A stretch of 64,000 bases of DNA from Strongylocentrotus purpuratus (taxonomy: Eukaryota; Echinodermata; Echinoidea; Camarodonta; Strongylocentrotidae): NCBI RefSeq assembly GCF_000002235.5, contig NW_022145596.1:2756852-2820851 (forward strand), in the 5' to 3' direction. Below, piece by piece: positions 1 through 12,172 of this stretch. The stretch's first letter is position 1; each line of letters starts with the position of its first letter. The position numbers and the translations under genes were made by a program. Below the pieces are notes generated by a model. The model was not told the DNA's origin. It saw only the letters and a list, made by a program, of their open reading frames with translations, and did no database searches.

Positions 1-3000
1 CAAAGTACAGATGGAACAAACTGGGACAAAACAGGCTTCTGGTATTACAACCTTCATCATGACATATAGATTTATAGAAAGTTATCAAACAAAATTAAAG
101 AAAGCAAATGATACCATTTAAGTTGATGTGCATATACTACTGTGACATGTCTTGAATATTCCTACCTTATAACTATTATATACTGTAATTAAGTTGGGAG
201 GGGTGGGGGGGGGGGTGGGGGGGGGGGTTGAGAGAGAAAAAAGATGTGGGTCACCTGGAAGACCGTCAATCAAGACTCCGGTTGAATTGGTTGTTGTGAA
301 AAATGAGTCTAGGGAGCCGTAGTTCGGTCCATTAAGCCAGAGGTCAGCTTGGGAAACGCTACTTTTATTAGAGAGAGGATTAGAAAGGCCGAGATTGAAG
401 TCACTTTAATAACACACAGCCAGGAGTGAGGTTGAGGAGGAGGAGGAGGAGGAGGAGGATGAAGGTGTAAGAAGAGAGCAAGGATACCCTGTGGCTCTTA
501 TATTATATGGAGTCTTCATTGCATTCTCACCAAGGATGGATGGTGTGTATTAGTTAGAAATAAGTATTCAATATAAAGAAAGTGGAATATTAACAAGACC
601 GCTCCAATGCTAGTGAACTTGTAGGTTATAGCTTTACTATTTTTATTAATAATAGCTTGAATACACTATAACTTTGTACCTCCAAATATACATGAAAGTT
701 TATTATTCTTTCACTATTCTTATCATTATTACTATCACACTTAACATTACCATCAGTATCTTAAGCAATATCATTACAAAATTTTCATCAGCATCATAGT
801 CATAATCATCATCTTGTTATTATCACAACTAAGTAAAAGCATATACATATGTTCATGGGTACATGCACCAACAACTACCCAAACATAATTTGTGAAATGT
901 CTTGAAGGGTGATTTCTTTGAAAAGGTTCTCCTCTACCCCAATCCTATATATCCCAGGAGTAAAATTGAAAATGTCAAAGCGTGTCTCTGCTTTCATCAT
1001 CCCGTCATGATCCATAGGGTCTATTCACCAAAAGGGTCAGTCACAACTGGACAACATGCAATCCATTGACTGTTTACAAAACGTCAGGCTCACTCTCGCT
1101 CTCTCTCTCTACGATGATGTCCCCTCAGTGAATAAACAGATGACCAACAAAAAAATATGAAAAAGAGAAAAAAGCCCGAAGGGAAATCTGTTTGCTAGCA
1201 TCTTAAATTAGAGAAGTGAAGCAAGAAGTGGGTCAATTTCTGGACTGTTATCGCCGTCGACGACGATGATGGAAACCAGAAGCATTGGTGTAATGGATGC
1301 ACGGCGGATCTTCTCGTAATTTGCTTTGATTGCATCGCTGGACTCGGCATCTCACTGGTCAATCCGAAGGGTCAGCCTCAAGAAATAAAAATAGTACATG
1401 GCCATATTGCAATATTTCTTACTAAGAGACAGTGAAATAGTACACCAACCTGCCCTCTTCCTGGAAACTTATTAGGCTTTATTCTGATGGGCTCTAAGCG
1501 AGGCTCTTTGCTATTTTTTCAACGTCTGATCATTTCATGGTTTATGACAATTCCTTTCATACAAATGGTCACTGTCCGGAAGTGCATTTCCTATGGATAC
1601 TACTTTCCCACTGATTGAATGGCAATGCTGGCTTGGTTTGTGAATGGCTTGCATGCCAAACATGTATAGGCAATACTGTAGGCCATGGCATAACACAAGT
1701 GGGTATTTCTTTTAGTCGCAACCACTTCCTTTTTTTAAATAAATAGTCACATTTAATCTGGTAGATATGGGCCATATTTCAAATGCTATTTCTTCTGAAG
1801 GTAAACAGTAGATGTATAAGGTATAATTAGCATGGGCATTAATTGTCAAGTTATATAAATTGCTGCTTGCAAGAATACACTGGGTATATAGGCTAGTACA
1901 TACATGTATATATGTTTATGCATTGAGCATGCAGAATTACACAGAAGTACTTGTTTCAAGATGTAAACACTTGCAATATTTCGTACAAACAGGCTTTCCT
2001 TTGCCCCTGTCCCTCAAAATGCACTCTGTCACTCTTGAAATTTATTGTTCCTTTCCAGTGGTTGAAAAAATAAACTGACACTCAGCTATTAAAAGGACCG
2101 AATGTTGCCTCAAATATTTGAAGGCAGATAAACAGTGACAGGGAAAATGTTCCCTTCATTTGTGATATCAATGTAACTCATCCTCTACCTAGTCTGAAAA
2201 TTGTGACCTCTTGCAAACAGTGAGCTTAATTCTCTGTGTGTCAAGAACTTTTTGTCTCTCTGGAGCAACAAGGTTGTTTTCTTACTTATAAACTTTATCA
2301 GGGTTAATGTCAGTGTGGCTCTTAACAATCAGGTACAATTGACCCCCTTACAGGTGGTGGACAGTACCACAAAAAAAACCTCCCCCCCCCCCCCCCCAAC
2401 AATATATATATATATATATATGAAATTTCAGATGGCACAGACTTTCACTTCAGTGAAGCTGTCAAAATGTCTTGCTTTTACAAATTCAAAATTTGAATTA
2501 TTTACTCATTTTAAAAAGGAAGCAGAAAATTGGAAGAAAGTCTCCTTTGAAAATCAAAGGCAGCCATGTTACCTCTAACATGCCTCCTATTGTCTATATG
2601 TAAAAGCAGACGTTAACAAAATCTGAGTCACACAGGTAGCTTGACTGACCTCAGGCAGGTTATTCTTTCATTTCCTGTCACTCTCACCAACTCATCCAAG
2701 TATAGACTGCACGTTTATCTCATGCTGTATCAGGAAGCTCCCTTTTATCTTCTTATGATTGGGTGTCAAATTCATATCATTAATTCAAGAGTCTATCCTC
2801 TGCCTATGGGCAAGCTAAAAGCTTTAAAGGTACTATGTCCCATTTGCAGGCCAACAAAATGAAAAGGTTAAATTCCAACGGCATTTGAAAGATAATACTA
2901 ATTTAGAACTTCCCTTAAAAAAAAGGGGGGGGGGGGCTTGAAAATGTCTTTAAGTTGGAAAATAATGACTATTAGTTGTCAAATCGACTTAAGAGCTAAA

Positions 3001-6000
3001 GAGCCAGTAAATAATAGTCTGATTTTCAGACAAATTTACTGAGTGGTCATACGTTTGGATAATATTGCTGCTGCATATTATTTTGATAATAACTTGTAAT
3101 ACATGTTAGTCACGTTTGCTAACTCTCATGAGGATCAATATAACGACATGCATGCATAATTCCAATTTTATCAAAAGAGTTTACCTACTCTCCAATTCTC
3201 ATGTAATCAAACTTGTAAGGATCGGGCTAAAAATAATGTTGTTCTTTAGAGACTATTCATAGCAAAAATAAGGGAGCCCCTGTTCTGGTATAGCCACCCT
3301 GTGGCTGTAGGTACTCCTGAATGACCTATTCAAACATACAGGAACTGGAGATGAATTTTCAAAGGGATGGAGAAAATGGAGAAGAGAACATTTATTGTAG
3401 TGTCCAGACCGTGGTTATAAGGCGAATCAATAGAAAGTATATTGAGAGTCATGATCCAATAAAACATGAATCACAACAACGTAAGGGTGTGTGCAAATCC
3501 ATACGTCACTCTAGGCTAGCTACACAGAGAGATCATTGGATGCCGACCTCTGATCAACATTATGTGTTTGACTTCATGTATGGACCAATCTAGAGCACTG
3601 TCACATTTGTAACAATTTTTAACAGTGCCAACACTTATTGGCAGGTTAATGATCACTATATTTCATTGTGGTTGGTGTTGATGTTGTTGTTATTGTTGTT
3701 GTTGTTGTTGATGTAGTGAGAGTCTCTTATTTAACAGTGTAGGGATCCTCCCAAATATCCCAAAATATTCTAAAATGCTAAATCTGACATGTAAACAAGT
3801 TTCTTGGTTTTATCAAGTCTACAATCTTTAGGTCAGCCACTTACATAAGGGTCACTTCCTTTCTGGCTGCTACCTACCAAGGTACTTTTAGATTGTTGTA
3901 CCAGTGTATGTACGTATGTATATACATGTATTCTATTCTATGGAACAATGTATACTTGTATAGTTCTATGTATGTATGTTATTTTTGTATTGTTTTGGTG
4001 ATATAAAATTACATTGAATTGAATCGGATTCCAATTTACATAGTGTATCTTCAAGAAGAAGTTATCAAACTTTGATTGAAGCCATGAACTTCCTTAACTT
4101 TCAATCGATGAAAGTCAAACCATTTTGGAAACATTAACATTTTCTTTAAGTTGCAAGCATTCCATGATCGACTAGTTTAAGAATTGCAAAATCTGTCATC
4201 TCACCAAGTTTAGTACCATCCACAGCTAAATTGATCTCTATATGGTACCATCAATACAAAAGAATTCCCCCTTGTCAAAGATGGTAACCTCACCCTCATG
4301 ACAAACAGGGGATCAACCTTCACACCTCCTATCTGCTCAACCCATCTTACAATGTACCTAACGTCACAACCAACTATTCAACATTCTCACACGAAAAAGG
4401 GTTCTATTTTTGCTTCTTGGCACAATAACAAGAAATCTGCTAGACAATGATGGAATGGATTGATAATTGACCATGCCTCATGGTGTTTCCAGGATACAGG
4501 TATGCTCTGAATCCACTCAATATTTCAGACGTCATATGGTTTCCCGGAAACCCTTGGACACCGGTTGACATATCAATTGGCATCTAAGGCATGTCCGATT
4601 ATTTGCAACATCTTCTTTATGAGTGGCATTATATCCAGACGTCTAAATATGCAGTGGGCAATGGGCATACATTGGTTGCATAAACATTCTTCTCCTCACA
4701 AAGTACGGGTAAATAACGGGCATTCCTTAGATTCCAAAGAATTCAATATCAACTTCTTTAGCTAGAAATTAGGGGAAAATGTCAATATATTCATGGTAGG
4801 ATCCGTAAGGTTGTTTGCCATTTGAAATATAAATAGGAGGTAAAACCACATTTAATGGGCATGTATAGATAAAAGACTACTCGGCTAAGAGCCAACGAGT
4901 ATGGAATGATTTAGAACCCATCTGACCATAACAAAAAACATTTCATAATCTATAAGTTATAGATTACACTTATGTTGCAACATTACTTCTATTTCCATTG
5001 GATAATAGGCGTTCTCAAATAAATGTAACTGTATGAGTAGACACATACATGTACATTGCAAAAACACTCCTTCACATGCCTACTGCAGGTTCCCATACTA
5101 ACTAAATATTCACAAGAGAGAGGGGGGTGCAGATGTACATTTTAAGGTCTGTATGCTTGCCGCCCAACACCCCCCCCCCCCCCCCCCCCCCCCCCCGGCT
5201 AAAATGTTGATGTCTGAGGGATCCAAATCATAGACATAGGTACATTTTAGTAACAAACCCTGCTCACTGTCTATTACTTTCACACTGTACCTACAGAATA
5301 CATGTACCTACAGAATAGATGTACCTACAATAAAGCCAGGTTGTAGTTAATGTGTGCTCTTCTTGCAACACAGATTTGTCCCAGCCAATAATGACCCATT
5401 ATTTTTCGAATCTGAAAGGGTCCAAAGAAATCCTCGTTTCCAGGACACATTACCAAACCAGACATAGGACCTCTAAAATGCCACTAAATAACTTGCGCAA
5501 ATAAACATCAATAGAATCTTGACATTCCTGACTTATTTGTTAAAATGATGCTATCTGTTGGTTCTGTTCCTTACAGCTAGACTTGCAACCAAACACAAAA
5601 GATGCCGAAAGACCAAAAGCAAACCCTAAAGTTTCCTTGATGCATATTTCGGTATCTTGATGCACAAGTCAAATATCCAGTTTAATAACCTATGGCATTT
5701 CTAACATACTACAATTTACTCTGCACATGGCTAAGGCCAAAACAAACAAAAACATGTTTAGCGTCCTTCCTTTTTGAAAAATAGGAAGGAGGAGGACCTT
5801 TTTTTTTTTCTTCTTCTTCAAAATGACGCTTGTTACCCCGCTAAACATGTTTTAATGGCGTAAAGGTATTCTGGCGACATAACGATGGGGACTTATTTCT
5901 GCTTTGTTCACTGGGATCCTTTAACTTTGGGTTTACACTGAGATATTGTTTAATTGCAGTCTTTTTTTATCACTGAGTGACCAGACATAGAGCGTGTCAA

Positions 6001-9000
6001 AGAGAATCTCTGTTATCTCTTCAATTTGGCATTCCAAAGCAGATCATATACAAAGCACACCCATTGGCCTCCCTTGTTCTATTCCCACTGGTAAATCGTC
6101 CCTGGAGATCCAGTTGTAAGGCTAATATAAGTAATATCTACATGTATAATACACCAATGGGTCTCTCTTACATCACACAGGTATTCTCCAGCATACAATA
6201 CACACTCTGATCTTGTACTCTGTATTCTCACCAATATTTTCCTTGCATGTAAAAAATCAACAGTAACATATCTACGATACACCAACTGGTCTTTCTTGAT
6301 ACATGTATATTCACACTGAAATTCTCACGTACAGATCATCTGTTCAAAGCCAGTACAGTGTTAACTGTGTGTTAAGGTATATAAGTTAACACCCCTCTGT
6401 CTCCAAACAGATGATACCTCTGTATTTACACTAATATTCTTCACATTACATGTACATGTAGACACGCATTGTGCTTGCACCTTCATTATTGTCAAATTCA
6501 GTATAATAAAATACACTGCAATACATTTATATAAATATGCCTTGTGACAGTGCAGGCAGCAAGCAAAGTCTTTCATAACAATGGATGGAAGTACCTTAAT
6601 GTAGTCTAATTTCCTTTGACCATTTCACAGTTTCTTTTCATGAAAAAATGCAAGAATTTGCATTATTTAACAAACTAATAAGATCCTTATGGCTCTTGGC
6701 CAAAAATTCAAGGATGCTATAATCAACTATATCTTGTATGTGTATGTGTTGTTTAGATGGAGCAGACGTTTATTTCGCACTAACTGGTATTTTTATCAAT
6801 GTTTCTTAATTCCTCCCTACCTCCCGGGGGCCCCTCGGAATAGTCCATTGGGTTTTATGACGTTCTCTGCAAAAGTTTCAACTCTATAACGCTCATGTCA
6901 TTATCCTCTTACTAATGTGTCCAGTTTAGGATTAACTTTTCAAAGCACCTTTCAATTACTAAAGAATGTCTCCATCACAATCAGCCACCACCCCTTCAAT
7001 TTCTCATTGAAGAATTCCTAATCCCATAAAAACGTAACACCTTAATAAATAAAGATCTCACACAGTAGAAGTCGTGGAATATATCAATTTGCTTTCTGTG
7101 GGTGTGGGTTTAATAACTATATACATGTACTTTCTGTTAAACTAAAAATTTTGGGTATAAAAGTTAATATTTTGCTAATTACTCAAGATTGTACAAGCTC
7201 ATATGACAGGACATAAATTGAAAACAAATGTATAATTAATCTTTATTCAATTTACGAGTCTCAATTATTAAAACAAACTAAACCTGTTCATCTCTTTATC
7301 AACAATACAATCTGCCAGCACTGAGATAATATAACATGCTTATTGTTGAAAATTGAAAATTACAAAAGAACAAAAAAGAACAAAAGGAAGATGATATCAG
7401 TTTAGCATATCTTGTCAACACCCCTACCTCTATAAATGTAGAAAAACAAGAATGGGGCAGGAGATTCATCCTTTGCAACTTGTACCTATGATACCTCTTA
7501 GTTGTCTAAAAAAACATTTTCTTCAAATTTGTAGAGTCAATGTACGAGCGAGCATTCATGGGATTGACAGCATACAATGGAAGTTGTGGATTTTCACTCA
7601 TATTATGGCACAGTTGTGACCCTGTAATGCTATATAAACAAGTGTTTAACCCTTCATCAAATTCATTGTTTCATATTAACGGGCCGTAAAACACCTGTCT
7701 TCATGCACAGTACTATTTTAACTTTTGAGAGAAAACTCACCATTTATGTCCAACTGCGAGAAAAATAAGGCACATTATATTCTCAAGTGTCCCTCGGCCC
7801 GGTTACTGAACTATGTTCGCTCCAGGGACGTTATATCGAAGCATAGTCATGTGAAGAAAAAATCCCAGTCAATATAAGAGCTAAGGTACAGAACTACAGA
7901 TACTGTTGACCTAAAGTGTTTTTATACAATTTTAATTCTTCATTTCATAATCTCTTAATCACTTAAACTCTTCCCTTCCCCCTTTGTGTCATGTTCCACT
8001 GTTTTAATACTTTGAAGATTTGAAATTTTCTCTAAAAAGTCAATACCTTAAACCATATTCATGGCTCATAAAACCAGTCACTCTCTTCTAAGAGACCTTG
8101 AATGTAAACACAAGTGAAGAGGTGGTCCATATCTAACGTATTTAATCTTCTTTAACATTTCAAGTTATTAGATAAATGGTTACAAAATGGCACAAAATTC
8201 CCTCCTGCATATTAAAACTGAACACAATCCTTGCAAATGGCAGATTACCAGTTCTTAAGCTTAACATCTTTGGGCTGGTCCAGTAGATTACTCAATGGGC
8301 CAAGACTTTTATCTGTCCATTAAATAACATTTATTTATTAGTTTAGTCAGATTCTTGTCTTTTTAATCTTTGATTAATCTATAGGATTATGTCATTTAAG
8401 GTTTAGATATTCTGAATTAATGATCTGTCTCATTCCTTAACAGATGGCTTATTATTTCATACAAACCCAATAATTTTGAATGGAACAAGGGTACAGTTAG
8501 GGATTTTTGTTTCTTTGGTTACAATACATTTTATGTGCTTAATGCCTGCTTTTCAGTCCAATTATTTAAAAATTGTCATTTGTAAGGATAAAGCCCTAAA
8601 TCTTTTTGAGTTCTGGGCAATTTAATTCCCCTTTTGATCCCCATATAATAAAAGTAATTGTTAATAGACAAGATTTTCTTTTTCTTTTTCTGGCTGAAGC
8701 AATTTATACCAATGAAATATTAATTCTCCTCTTACCCGTTATCTGTTTGGTTGGCCGTGAGAGCCACAAGAAATATGAAGGGAATCAAATAAATGACAGC
8801 TTTGTAATTGCAATAAATCCAGCTCAAAGAATCTAATCAGGTCCATTTTTCTTCTTCATTGTCATCCATGTTATTACCCCCCCCCCCACCCCCCCCCCCC
8901 CCCCCCCTATGCCCTTTCCCCTCAAGGAAAATCCCTGCTGCTAAACTCTCTTTACTCCAGACATGGGTATTCTCATGATGCCATGCATGCTGGAAAGGCC

Positions 9001-9600
9001 AACAAATTCCATTCAATAGGACATCCTTTAATTTGGAATAACTATAAAATTAAGTCGGCAATGGAAAGAAGGATAAAGGAAAGCATCATGCAACCTCCAT
9101 TTACACAAAGAAAGCATTAAAAGCTTGACATAGTTCAGAGAGGAAGAGACTTAAAGACCGACTATTGTCGTAAAATGCTCAGGAAACCATTTCTGTTTAA
9201 TCCTGATATTTGTTTCCTAGAAAGGCTAGGATGTTGATAGAAAACCATTCCTTGATTTGAGATTAGCTCCCCATTGTGTCCAGCTTTCATCCAACACAAG
9301 TTTGTTTGGGTGTATGACCTTTCCATCCAAACTCTCACAAAGCTTTGAGCAAATTAATTCAACATTTTTCTTTTCTCATAATACATAACTAATCAACAAT
9401 GGAGGAAAGAAATCAGATTTGTACAGACAAGCAAATATTTGTGCTCTCCTCCAAACCAATCTAACAGTTTCTCTTTCATCTTTTTTTCTTCCCCAAGCAA
9501 ACACGAACCCTTGTCTTAGGTATAATATAGAAGGAGATAAACACTGGACTCTCATTGACCTACATGTTAAAGTATTCATTGCTAACAGTGTGGTATAAAC
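1..9600. other. Non-coding stretch, no supported gene
   Basis: No reading frame here is longer than about 110 codons and none resembles a protein family I know. The stretch is AT-rich and dotted with simple sequence: a G-rich tract near 195-228, GAG/GGA triplets near 430-460, a C run followed by an AT run at 2371-2421, GTT triplets near 3670-3715, and long C runs at 5170-5196 and 8877-8907. A 15-bp inverted repeat (AAAACATGTTTAGCG and its complement) encloses a purine/pyrimidine-rich loop at about 5752-5856. Region 1200-1380 is richer in CG than its surroundings, but no exon could be defended there. It may be intron of the large minus-strand gene at 42-46 kb; this is inference. Confidence 0.6.
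5170..5196. repeat. Poly-C tract
   Basis: A run of 27 C residues. Similar long C or G tracts recur at 8877-8907, about 50231-50252, 56091-56118 and about 60861-60879. They are unstable in sequencing, so their exact length in the assembly should not be trusted. Confidence 0.9.
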
Positions 9601-9733
9601 GAATGATCACAGACAGATCTATCGGTTACGTCTCAGGCTATTAATATTTGTGTAATTGGGCTGATCGAGCAGGGACAATAGCTCATAATCTGATTATTGC
9701 CTCCATCCAGACACTTATCTACCTCCGCACATA

Positions 9734-9810
9734 CCGTCTGTTTGGAATCAGAAGGACGTCACTCATATGCTTTAACACAGCGTAACGCCCTTCTACCTCT
9801 GAATAGACGA
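9734..9810. repeat. Dispersed hairpin repeat, copy 1
   Basis: An imperfect inverted repeat: the left half reads GTCTGTTTGGAATCAGAAGG and the right half pairs with it as CCTTCTACCTCTGAATAGAC. Between them is a loop with ACTCATATGCTTTAACACAG. The same layout (ATCTGT, about six bases, GCCAGAAGGGCATT, loop, then the complement) recurs elsewhere in the window, so this is a dispersed family rather than a chance palindrome. Family identity is unknown. Confidence 0.55.
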
Positions 9811-10104
9811 TATCTTCTTACTTTGAGATCACTCTGTGTGAATGACCCGTCAGCTATTGACCCATTGGTTACTGAATTCTCTAATTTCCATAGGCTTAAT
9901 ACAGGAGTCTGGGATTCTATTCTTGTTTCATTTTACCATGTCCTGATAAACATGTTTTCTGTTTGTCCCCATTTTTATATCGTCAACAGAGAGCCATGCA
10001 GAGGGGCATTGACACTAACAGCACTTACAATATGTAGGTTAATGGCCTTCTGGCGCTCATCAGATGTTATGAACTAAAAACCTGTTATGGGTTCAATCTG
10101 CATA

Positions 10105-10183
10105 TAGTCTGTTTGGAGCCAGAAGGGCATTCACTTATATACTTTAACACAGAGTCAACACCATTCTGGCTATGAACAGATGA
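10105..10183. repeat. Dispersed hairpin repeat, copy 2
   Basis: The left half reads AGTCTGTTTGGAGCCAGAAG and continues GGCATT. The right half, CCATTCTGGCTATGAACAGA, pairs with it imperfectly. The loop, with ACTTTAACACAGAGT, closely matches that of the copy at 9734-9810. This is the clearest consensus-like member. Confidence 0.55.
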
Positions 10184-10973
10184 ATTATGACATACATGTA
10201 TCACTTTACATGAATGTATGTGAACTACCAGGCTATTGTTACATAACAATAATGAGCTACATGTAATGCAACCCAACATAGCCTTCAGAAAAGCCTCGAT
10301 TACATTTATGACAGTGATAAAATGTTATCATTCTAGACCTACATATACATACATCATTCCTACAATTATGGCAATGCATGATCACAGACAGATCTATCAG
10401 CTACATGTATGAAGAAATTTGAGATTCTATTCATGTTTCTTTCTTTGATATCGTCTGCATAGAGCATGAATGACGTTGACACTTACAGCACTGTGATGCA
10501 TCCTTGGTATGTACTGCATTATTGCCAAACATGCCTCCATGCAAACAAGATCATTAACAAGCTTGAAAGGAAATAATCCAATACCTGGAAAAAATTGTAT
10601 ATTTAAAGACATTTGCATTCAGTATCACACTAGACTCAAGCAATTAAAGTGTTTAGATTGCGACTACCGGATTCACCACACAAACCATAAATTTGTTCCA
10701 TCTTTATGATGTACACTATTTGAAGTGGTTTGATAATTACCCATTAAATCTAGCTCAGTGAGGTGAATATCCTTTAGGTTTGATCATCACGAAGAAAAGT
10801 CTTCACACAATTGTCCTGTTTTTTGCAGGAGAATGAACTTCAAAAGAAGTCATACATGTACCTACATGTAGCAAAACACTATACTAGCATTAAAGAGTTG
10901 CATACCTGTCTTTAAAATGTACTGGTACTCGAATGCCTAACCCGGCTCTCAAATATATAGTTAAATAAGCTAA

Positions 10974-12172
10974 TCAGGTGGGCTGTATCTATACAGACCA
11001 CCTTATAATTTTGTTAAAATTGCCTTTATTATTATTTATTTATTTTATTTCTAACCACTTTTTTGTTAACAAGATAAGTTGAAAATGGCTCAATCAAATA
11101 ACTTGAAATTTGGCACACATATGTATAGGCATATGGAGAAAACACGGTAAGGTTTTCAACCTTGACCTTGACTGATGACGTCATCTAGGCGCCATTTTGT
11201 GAAATTTTCTGAAAAAAAACTCATGATCATATCTTCATAACCAAAAGGTATTTCTCATTCATATTTATTATGATCAAGGTCAATATCAGTCCAGTCAATT
11301 TCATGTCAAAAAACGCGCGCGTGCGCGTACGTCCGCGCGTCAATGCGCGCGCAAAATTTTTAAATGCTCAAAATCGTCTCAAATTTATTTTGCATACGTT
11401 TTAGGTCATTTTAAGCATTTTATAAAAAATCGCGCGTACGAGCATGCGCGCGCGTTTTCGCGCGTAACACCATTAAAAAACATAGAATCGCCATTTTTTT
11501 TTCTTTCATGATATTTCTCATATTTTTTCAAGGAATTTGATTCCATGTTTATCTCTTTATGACCATTATTAACAAGATGAGCGTAAATTCAAGATAAATG
11601 TCAGTGCGCGCGAGCTCTTTTAATACATAGCATATATGGGCAAAAACATGCCTATACAAAATCCGTTATAGCTCTTTGGAATGCACCGGGATCCTCAATT
11701 TTTTTTCATATTAAGATAGAGTATGAGTCGGAAATATGATTCCATGTCTCATTTGGCCATTAAGTGTATCGTGACATCATCACAATGGCCTTGGAACTCA
11801 AAATACGAATTTGCATATTATGACGTCAGCATATTTATGTAAAATTGATTGTATCTCTGTAAATATTGATCAATTTTCTTCAAAATTTCGATATGTTGTA
11901 GCTAAGACAATTTTCTACAAGCGCAGTAATAACCATTTTTCATCTTGATGACGTCATCATAGTGAAAATTTTGATTAAAGGCCTCATGTCAAAAACTTCA
12001 TAATTTGCGTGTTATGCCTATAGAAGGTGAATTTAGTTCACGTTATGAATCTACATGATATTGTCTTTTAAGAATTTGTAAGCAGTATGTCGCTTATTTT
12101 TGCTCTATTTTGTCTCAAATGTTAGTTGACCAGCCCACCTATACTTGTTCCAAACAAGTATTATATGTCTAG
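10974..12172 (+). mobile_element. Non-autonomous Helitron-like element
   Basis: The 5' end reads TC followed by AGGTGGGCTG. The inverse, CAGCCCACCT, lies at 12131-12140. It is followed directly by an imperfect stem-loop (ATACTTGTTC / CAAACAAGTAT, 12141-12161), then 11 bases ending in CTAG at 12169-12172. The base before TC is A and the base after CTAG is T. A TC start, a 3' stem-loop about 10 bp before CTRR and insertion between A and T are the known marks of Helitrons; short inverted repeats set unequally from the two ends are known from Helentron-type relatives. The roughly 1.2 kb interior has no long reading frame but has GCGCGC-rich patches (11311-11470) and several TGACGTCA-like sites (near 11175, 11820, 11950). 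No Rep/helicase is present, so it would need a helper. A second copy elsewhere in the genome would settle it. Confidence 0.6.

Larger units (their letters stand above)
9602..10510. repeat. Local imperfect duplication containing hairpin repeats
   Basis: Two blocks share sequence in the same order. ATGATCACAGACAGATCTATC-like sequence occurs at about 9604 and 10379. The hairpin motif beginning GTCTGTTTGGA occurs at about 9736 and 10107. A block with GATTCTATTC and ATATCGTC followed by TTGACACT and ACAGCACT occurs at about 9913-10025 and 10433-10492. The second set is shorter and rearranged. This looks like a local duplication of a repeat-rich segment. The 126-codon frame across 9697-10077 falls in the repeat and is not treated as a gene. 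Confidence 0.55.

Noticed and set aside
1213..1380. GC-richer block with an open minus frame
   Set aside because: No clear splice sites or family resemblance; too short to call an exon.
4953..4975. Small palindrome around TAATCTATAAGTTATAGATT
   Set aside because: Short AT-rich palindromes are expected by chance in this base composition.
9697..10077. 126-codon plus frame
   Set aside because: Lies across a local duplication and a hairpin-repeat copy; no protein domain.
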